Shown piece after piece: positions 24,437 to 29,664 of a stretch of 29,664 bases of DNA. Positions within the stretch are counted from its first letter, which is position 1. Each line of letters starts with the position of its first letter. The stretch spans positions 1 through 29,664 of the forward strand of contig CAAEKP010000166.1 in the NCBI GenBank assembly GCA_900756555.1, given 5' to 3'. Below the pieces are notes generated by a model. It was not told where the DNA came from and ran no database searches. It worked only from the letters and a program-made list of their open reading frames with translations. The translations under genes and the position numbers were made by a program. This DNA comes from Peptococcaceae bacterium. GTDB taxonomy: Bacteria; Bacillota; Peptococcia; Peptococcales; Peptococcaceae.

Positions 24437-25642
24437 TTAACTTCTGTAGTCTGCATTTATTTTAACATAATCGTAAGTTAAATCACAGCCCCAAGCTGTC
24501 GCTTCTGCCGCCCCAATATTGAATTTTACTAAAATTTTTACTTTTTTCTGTTTCAGAATCTCGGTAGCTTTCGCTTCGTCAAATTCCAGACCCATACCGT
24601 TCTGCGCTACCTGCACATCACCGATAAAAATATTTACTTTGTTTGGGTCAAACTGAGCGCCGGAATATCCTGCTGCACAGGCAATGCGTCCCCAGTTGGC
24701 ATCGTTGCCGTACACTGCTGTTTTTACCAGGCTGGATGCAATGATTGCTTTGGCAGCCAGGCGGGCATCTTCATCGGTAGCTGCCCCCGTCACAGTACAT
24801 TCAATCAGTTTGGTAGCGCCTTCGCCATCCCCGGCAATTTTCTGTGCCATCGCAATGCAGATTTCCCGCAGCGCTTCCTTGAATGCCGGAAAGTCCGGGC
24901 TGTCCAGGGTAAGCACGCTGTTGCCAGCCTGCCCGTTGGCCAGAATGGCTACCATGTCATTGGTGCTGGTATCACCATCCACAGAAACCATATTAAAGCT
25001 GTCATCAATATTTGCCTTAAATGCTGCCTGTAATGCAGCATTGTCAATATTTACATCGGTAGTGATAAAGCCCAGCATGGTAGCCATATTTGGATGAATC
25101 ATACCGGAGCCCTTCGCCATTGCGCCAATGGTAACCACTTTGCCGTCAATGCGCAGCTGCACTGCCATCTCTTTGCACACCGTGTCCGTGGTCATGATAG
25201 CCTGAGCAGCATCGTGACCGCCGTCTGCATATAACACTTTAGACACTTTATCAATGCCTGCTTTCACTTTATCCATTGGCAGCGGCATCCCGATTACACC
25301 AGTAGAAGCCACCACAATATCATCTTTGGCAATGTGTAACGCGTCCGCTGCCCAGTCTGACATCTGCCGTGCCTGGCTCAGACCTTCCACGCCCATACCA
25401 GCGTTGGCAATACCGCTGTTGACTACAATGGCCTGCGCCATACCGTTGGCAATATTCTGTTCTGTCACCTGCAAAGGTGCTGCTTTAAATTTATTTAATG
25501 TGTACACAGCTGCCGCCTGCGCAGGCACTTTAGAATACACGATGGTTAAATCGTTCCGACCAATATATTTAATTTCTGCCGCCACAGCCGCTGCGGTAAA
25601 TCCACGTGGACTGGTTACAGAACCGTTTTCTAATAATTCCAT
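24437..25642 (-). CDS. argJ: Bifunctional glutamate N-acetyltransferase / ornithine acetyltransferase
   Basis: A 401-residue enzyme that moves the acetyl group from N-acetylornithine to glutamate, closing the cyclic pathway; many family members also make N-acetylglutamate from acetyl-CoA. Seen: the self-cleavage site in KGSGMIHPNMATML, where the bond before T188 is cut to give two chains and expose the threonine nucleophile; SVDGDTSTNDMV; AGDGEGATKLIE; and NDANWGRIACAAGYS. It begins 28 bases after argC with GAGGAGG upstream. Its presence in place of argA and argE in this operon points to the recycling route. Confidence 0.95.
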   Translation of the reverse strand: MELLENGSVTSPRGFTAAAVAAEIKYIGRNDLTIVYSKVPAQAAAVYTLNKFKAAPLQVTEQNIANGMAQAIVVNSGIANAGMGVEGLSQARQMSDWAADALHIAKDDIVVASTGVIGMPLPMDKVKAGIDKVSKVLYADGGHDAAQAIMTTDTVCKEMAVQLRIDGKVVTIGAMAKGSGMIHPNMATMLGFITTDVNIDNAALQAAFKANIDDSFNMVSVDGDTSTNDMVAILANGQAGNSVLTLDSPDFPAFKEALREICIAMAQKIAGDGEGATKLIECTVTGAATDEDARLAAKAIIASSLVKTAVYGNDANWGRIACAAGYSGAQFDPNKVNIFIGDVQVAQNGMGLEFDEAKATEILKQKKVKILVKFNIGAAEATAWGCDLTYDYVKINADYRS

Positions 25643-25670
25643 TGTTTTGTTCCTCCTCTATCTGCATCCA

Positions 25671-26714
25671 TTAAGGATACATTACACCGTAACGCAAGCC
25701 CATGCCTTCATCCAGACCCATCATCAGGTTCATGTTCTGAATGGCCTGCCCGCAAGCGCCTTTCACCATATTATCAATGCAGGACACCACCACAATCCGT
25801 TTGGTGCGTGCATCCCACACTGGCACTACATCACAGTAGTTGGACCCCTGTACCAGTTTGGTGCATGGCATATTATCCAAGCTGCGCACCCGCACAAATT
25901 CTTCATGGTCATAAAATTCATGATAAGCCGTTTCCAGCATTTCCTGCGTTAAATCCTGTTTGACAGCCTGCATGGTGATGGTAGATAAAATGCCACGATT
26001 CAGCGGAACCAAATGTGGATTAAAGCTGATCATCAATGGTTCGCCAGCCAGTGCGCTCAGTTCCTGTTCAATTTCCGGCGTATGACGATGGGCTGCCACT
26101 TTGTAGGCGGACATATTATCGTTACAGTCCGGGAAATGCGTATTCTGCGTCAGGCTTTTGCCGGAGCCGGTTACGCCGGATTTACTGTCACACACAATGG
26201 TGTCCAGTTTCACCCAGCCTTTTTTCAGCAGTGGAGCCAGCCCTAAAATAATGCTGGTTGGATAGCAGCCAGGGTTGGCGATCAGGCTTTGCCCTTTAAT
26301 CTGTTCCCGGTATAATTCGGGCAAACCATACACTGTAGCAGGCAGCACTTCCGGCCAATGATGTTCTGCGCCGTACCATTGCTGATAAGCATCGTAATCA
26401 CGCAGACGGAAATCAGCACCCAGGTCAATTACTTTTTTGCCCATCGCAATCAGTTCTTTTGCCATACCAGAGGACGCGCCGTGCGGCAACGCCAGAAATA
26501 CAACATCACAGTTCGCATAATTTTCCGCTTTGATTTCACATTCTACCAGATCCAGATATCCATATAACTGTCTGTGTACCTGAGATACCGGATTTCCTGC
26601 ATTGCTGCGGGAAGATGCCGCTACAATCTCCGCCTCGGGATGATTTAACAGCAGACGAATCAATTCGCCGCCAGTATAACCAGTAACACCAACAATACCT
26701 ACTTTTACAGACAT
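25671..26714 (-). CDS. argC: N-acetyl-gamma-glutamyl-phosphate reductase
   Basis: A 347-residue NADPH-dependent reductase making N-acetylglutamate semialdehyde. Seen: VGIVGVTGYTGGELIRLL (nucleotide-binding fold), FLALPHGASSGMA, LGADFRLRD, and the active site NPGCYPTSIILGL with C150. I chose ATG 26714, preceded by AAGGAGGG; an in-frame upstream ATG at 26795 would add 27 residues that lie over the promoter. It is the first gene of argCJBD, with an inverted repeat overlapping its promoter. Confidence 0.95.
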   Translation of the reverse strand: MSVKVGIVGVTGYTGGELIRLLLNHPEAEIVAASSRSNAGNPVSQVHRQLYGYLDLVECEIKAENYANCDVVFLALPHGASSGMAKELIAMGKKVIDLGADFRLRDYDAYQQWYGAEHHWPEVLPATVYGLPELYREQIKGQSLIANPGCYPTSIILGLAPLLKKGWVKLDTIVCDSKSGVTGSGKSLTQNTHFPDCNDNMSAYKVAAHRHTPEIEQELSALAGEPLMISFNPHLVPLNRGILSTITMQAVKQDLTQEMLETAYHEFYDHEEFVRVRSLDNMPCTKLVQGSNYCDVVPVWDARTKRIVVVSCIDNMVKGACGQAIQNMNLMMGLDEGMGLRYGVMYP

Positions 26715-26739
26715 GATTTGTCCCTCCTTAAAATATACA

Positions 26740-26772
26740 CATAAGTATACATCCGTGCGCATACTTATGCAA
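26740..26772 (-). promoter_or_regulatory. argC promoter overlapped by an operator-like inverted repeat
   Basis: On the minus strand TTGCAT (26767-26772), a 17-base spacer and TATACT (26744-26749). A perfect 9-bp inverted repeat CATAAGTAT/ATACTTATG (26740-26748 and 26761-26769) covers both boxes. Control by ArgR is expected for an arg operon; the half-sites are AT-rich like ARG boxes, but identity with that site is inferred. Confidence 0.65.
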
Positions 26773-26888
26773 TAACTTTTTGAGAAAATTTGCAAATTTT
26801 ATTAGAAAACTTTGCTATTCGTCATATACCACCAGACTTACTTTCCATTGCACATAAAAAATATTATTGTGAAATACACTTGCATCTC

Positions 26889-26928
26889 ATTTCATTTCGC
26901 AGTACCATTTTATAATAAGAAATGAAAT
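26889..26928 (+). promoter_or_regulatory. Inverted repeat flanking the -10 box before cinA
   Basis: A perfect 10-bp inverted repeat ATTTCATTTC (26889-26898) / GAAATGAAAT (26919-26928) encloses TATAAT (26911-26916). The -35 region is poor. The arrangement looks like a repressor operator around the cinA promoter, or a hairpin. Confidence 0.5.
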
Positions 26929-26974
26929 CATGCAAATGCTATTCATCATACCGTTGCGACGGAGGAGGATTTTT

Positions 26975-28240
26975 ATGAACGCTGAAATTTTATGTATCGG
27001 CACTGAATTGCTGCTGGGCAACGTGGTCAATACCAACGCAGCCTGGCTGGCGCAGCAACTGGCCCGGCTGGGCATCAATGTGTATCATCACACTGTAGTG
27101 GGCGATAACAACCAGCGGTTAAAAGAAGCGCTGGCTATCGCCTTTGACCGCTCGGATCTGGTAATCACTACGGGAGGCCTGGGGCCTACTTATGATGACC
27201 TTTCCAAAGAAACCATCTGCAATTATTTTAATCGTCCATTGGTGTTACATCAACCCTCTCTGGATAAGCTTCGCGAATTTTTCGCTAAACGGCCTTATGC
27301 CATGATGCCCAACAATGAAAAACAGGCCTATCAGCCGGAAGGAGCTGTAATATTCACCAATCACAGTGGCACCGCACCGGGAGCGGCCATTGAGCAGGAC
27401 GGCAAAATTGCCATTATGCTGCCGGGGCCTCCACGGGAAATGAAGCTGATGTTTGAGCGGGAAGTATTGCCTTACCTGCAAAAATTCTCTGACCACATCA
27501 TCGTCTCCCGCGATTTACAATTGTTCGGTATCGGCGAATCGCTGGCAGAATCTTTGCTGAAGGACCTGATGACCAGCAGCACGAACCCAACGCTGGCTCC
27601 CTACGCCAAAGAAGGCGAAGTAAATCTGCGCATCACCGCATCGGCTGCTACTGCGGAAGAAGGCTACGCCATGATGGAACCGCTGATGGAGCGTATCAAC
27701 AAACTGGTGGGACAATATATTTACGGCATTGATGTACCCGACTTGCAGACAGCGCTAGTAACCTATCTGCTGGAACACCATATCACCGTATCCGCTGCGG
27801 AAAGCTGCACTGGCGGTCTGGTGTCCAAATCCATCACCGACATTCCCGGCTGCTCGGAAATTTATCCCGGCGGTGTATGTTCTTACTCTAACGAGATGAA
27901 AATAAAATGGCTGGATGTAAAAGCCTCTACTCTGGAAGCTCACGGTGCCGTATCGGAAGAAACCGCACTGGAAATGGCACAGGGTATCCGCAAAGCCACC
28001 GGCGCTGACTTTGGTGTCAGTACCACCGGCGTGGCTGGTCCGGACGGCGGCACACCAGAAAAACCAGTAGGATTGGTATATGTGGCAGTAGCTGGTGAAA
28101 ACTATCAGCACGTAGAAAAGCTGAATATCTCCTACGGAGAAATTACTACCCGTCCTATGATTCAGCAGCGCGCCACCAAACATGCGCTGTATCAATTATT
28201 GCAGGCTGCCAGACGTTATCAGCGGCAGCAGCAACAATAG
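26975..28240 (+). CDS. cinA: CinA family protein (MoCF-like domain + PncC nicotinamide-nucleotide amidase)
   Basis: A 421-residue two-domain protein. The N-terminal half is the MoCF/COG1058 domain (EILCIGTELLLGNVVNTNA, ITTGGLGPTYDD, MLPGPPREM), associated with ADP-ribose pyrophosphatase activity in characterised members. The C-terminal part is the PncC amidase domain (SAAESCTGGLVSKSITDIPGCSEIYPGG, STTGVAGPDGG), which converts NMN to nicotinate mononucleotide in pyridine nucleotide salvage. The start is the ATG after GGAGGAGG; an upstream in-frame ATG at 26930 lies in the promoter. The competence link of the name holds only in some bacteria. It is followed after 12 bases by a lipoprotein gene. 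Confidence 0.95.
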   Translation: MNAEILCIGTELLLGNVVNTNAAWLAQQLARLGINVYHHTVVGDNNQRLKEALAIAFDRSDLVITTGGLGPTYDDLSKETICNYFNRPLVLHQPSLDKLREFFAKRPYAMMPNNEKQAYQPEGAVIFTNHSGTAPGAAIEQDGKIAIMLPGPPREMKLMFEREVLPYLQKFSDHIIVSRDLQLFGIGESLAESLLKDLMTSSTNPTLAPYAKEGEVNLRITASAATAEEGYAMMEPLMERINKLVGQYIYGIDVPDLQTALVTYLLEHHITVSAAESCTGGLVSKSITDIPGCSEIYPGGVCSYSNEMKIKWLDVKASTLEAHGAVSEETALEMAQGIRKATGADFGVSTTGVAGPDGGTPEKPVGLVYVAVAGENYQHVEKLNISYGEITTRPMIQQRATKHALYQLLQAARRYQRQQQQ

Positions 28241-28252
28241 CAGGAGCAGCCT

Positions 28253-28936
28253 ATGAAACAATATCGTTTATTATTGCTTCTTGCACTCTGTGTGCTGTTG
28301 CTGAGCGGTTGCCAAAGTCAACAGCCTACACAGCAGCAAACTCAAATCTCCGCACCGGCACCATTGACCATTCAGCCCGCTATACTTAATCAGGACGAAC
28401 GGCGTCTGCTGGATTTGGTGGGTGCCACCGACTTAATCTTTACTTACAACGTAAATGATGAGTTAAAGTCCGCCTCTGTCTGTTGTTATCAGCTGGATGA
28501 AAACAACCAGTGGCAGCTTATCAGCGGTGGCGGTCAATATAATGTGAGCAGTGCGCAAGGACGGCTGGCACTGAATTTTAACACTCTGGCTGACGGTATT
28601 CGCGCCTGCTTCCAGTCAGAGAACGGCGCTATATCAGCCTCCCGCAAAAATGTACCACAACAGACCGTATTACCGGAAGACATGGCATGGCAGACATTCA
28701 CCGCTGAACAGCAACCTATCCAGTACGAGCGGGAAATTCCACTAGTGATTCAGTGTGCTATGCCTAAGAACGAATTTACCGCTTACGATGTATCTGACTT
28801 TAATCATCCAGAACGGTTTACTCAGCAGGGACTGCATCAGGTATATGCACTGACTGTACGTTTTTCCCGCAATCAGCTGGGCAATAATCCATTGCCTGAC
28901 GAGGATGTGGAAACGGAAGAAGCCATAGAAGAATAA
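28253..28936 (+). CDS. Hypothetical lipoprotein
   Basis: A 227-residue predicted lipoprotein of unknown function. Seen: a type II signal peptide MKQYRLLLLLALCVLLLSGC with lipobox LSGC and the lipidated Cys at 20, a Gln/Ser/Thr-rich linker, then a soluble part with alternating strands (IFTYNVNDELKSASVCCYQL, WQLISGGGQYN, IQYEREIPLVIQCAM). The acidic tail is DEDVETEEAIEE. AGGAG stands before the ATG, 12 bases after cinA, so the two are co-transcribed. I do not recognise the family. Confidence 0.75.
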   Translation: MKQYRLLLLLALCVLLLSGCQSQQPTQQQTQISAPAPLTIQPAILNQDERRLLDLVGATDLIFTYNVNDELKSASVCCYQLDENNQWQLISGGGQYNVSSAQGRLALNFNTLADGIRACFQSENGAISASRKNVPQQTVLPEDMAWQTFTAEQQPIQYEREIPLVIQCAMPKNEFTAYDVSDFNHPERFTQQGLHQVYALTVRFSRNQLGNNPLPDEDVETEEAIEE

Positions 28937-28947
28937 GCACAAAAAAT

Positions 28948-29000
28948 AATAGGGTCGTCGTACTATTTTGCTATCTCAGATGTAGTACAACAGCCCTATT
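28948..29000. terminator. Bidirectional terminator between the lipoprotein and MFS genes
   Basis: Nested inverted repeats AATAGGG/CCCTATT (28948-28954 and 28994-29000) and GTACTA/TAGTAC (28960-28965 and 28983-28988). T-rich tracts flank both sides, the stronger one serving the minus strand. Confidence 0.75.
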
Positions 29001-29017
29001 TCTATTTTCCATCATAT

Positions 29018-29664
29018 TTATTTCTTTTCTGACCGAATCATAAAGGTGCAGAAAAACGAAATTACCAGAAAGATACTCAAATACAGGAAGTCACTGTTCA
29101 CCGCCTGTGTAGCTACTTCCGCATACCCCGGCATACCTTCCGCCGGCACGCCAGTATATCCGGCAGCCTGATAATACCGAGTCATGTTCAGACTCAACAG
29201 TACCGTAAAAATATTGGTAGACACTACCTGGGTCAATTGTTTGCCCCAATTATACATAGACGACGCATGCCCGGACAAATACGCAGGCACACCGCCCAGA
29301 CCATAGTTGGTCAGCGGCATCTGCAACAAACCCATACCCAAATAACGCACAGAGAACCAAAGTAATAAAATCAGTAAACTGCTTGTTACTGTCAAACCGC
29401 ATAAACCAATATTGCCTAAGGCAGTCAATCCCATACCACCAATAATCAGCCAACGAGCCAACCCCTTTTTGTGCAGATAATTAGCCAGATTATTCCCAAA
29501 CATCATGGTCAACGCTGGCAGCAGTTGAAACAAACCAACCGTAGCCGGTGAATAGCCTCGGGCCGTCTGTAAATAAATCTGCAACAGAATAGCAGTAATC
29601 CCCAATGTCATAGCCAACGTACACTGAATCAATAAGGCCAGCACAAAAGGGCGGTATTTCAGTA
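29018..29664 (-). CDS. MFS transporter, C-terminal part (DHA2/EmrB-like drug exporter type)
   Basis: The gene runs off the window end: the frame is open to 29664 (LKYRPFVLALLIQ...), so 215 C-terminal residues are seen. They contain about five or six hydrophobic membrane helices with short basic loops, as in the second half of a 14-helix major facilitator. Seen: LLQIYLQTARGYSPATVGLFQLLPAL and GLLQMPLTNYGLGGVP...SGHASSMYNWGKQLTQVVS, a layout typical of EmrB/QacA-type proton-driven exporters. The last helix is followed by a short basic tail. The substrate cannot be told, and the N-terminal half is not in view. Confidence 0.8.
   Translation of the reverse strand, partial: LKYRPFVLALLIQCTLAMTLGITAILLQIYLQTARGYSPATVGLFQLLPALTMMFGNNLANYLHKKGLARWLIIGGMGLTALGNIGLCGLTVTSSLLILLLWFSVRYLGMGLLQMPLTNYGLGGVPAYLSGHASSMYNWGKQLTQVVSTNIFTVLLSLNMTRYYQAAGYTGVPAEGMPGYAEVATQAVNSDFLYLSIFLVISFFCTFMIRSEKK

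Overview
The window most likely comes from an anaerobic, outer-membrane-bearing Firmicute of the Negativicutes (Acidaminococcaceae/Phascolarctobacterium-like). This is an inference from the mix of a type III glutamine synthetase, an ammonium transporter fused to P-II, a copper-amine-oxidase-N surface protein, a cyclic arginine pathway and strong AAGGAGG ribosome binding sites. No rRNA, tRNA, CRISPR array or transposase gene was found.

Region 1 (1-762) has no convincing gene. It holds two diverged copies of an interspersed repeat and, between them, two long imperfect palindromes. Region 2 (763-11194, all on the minus strand, transcribed right to left) is an accessory operon whose body is visibly AT-rich. 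In order of transcription it encodes a WYL-family regulator, a small CxxCxxCC metal-cluster protein, two dynamin-like GTPases, a tail-anchored membrane protein, a large HerA-type ATPase with an embedded hydrophobic Gly/Ala segment, an LHH (HNH/Endo VII) nuclease toxin, and a SUKH immunity protein. Genes abut or overlap throughout. I recognise every part except the tail-anchored protein, but I know of no described system with this composition. It is the best candidate here for a new conflict, defence or toxin-delivery system. A divergent small XRE regulator follows.

Region 3 (11910-17279, minus) is nitrogen assimilation: glnN (GSIII), an Amt-P-II fusion and a small ACT-like protein, followed upstream by a flavin-reductase-like protein and a hypothetical. 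Both glnN and amt are preceded by an intrinsic terminator whose 5' arm overlaps a 5-bp stem with a six-base loop carrying A at position 1 and G at position 4. That is the signature of ANTAR-protein antitermination.

Region 4 (17400-21085, minus) carries a large secreted surface protein and a DegV protein. Both are broken by a one-base deficit in a homopolymer (G8 and A7). The first lies inside the signal peptide and could be a phase-variation switch, but two such lesions about 0.5 kb apart could also be base-calling errors.

Region 5 (21260-26772, minus) is core amino-acid biosynthesis: tyrA and the argC-argJ-argB-argD operon, with an operator-like inverted repeat in the argC promoter. Region 6 (26889-29664) holds cinA and a lipoprotein on the plus strand, a bidirectional terminator, and the C-terminal part of an MFS exporter running off the window end.
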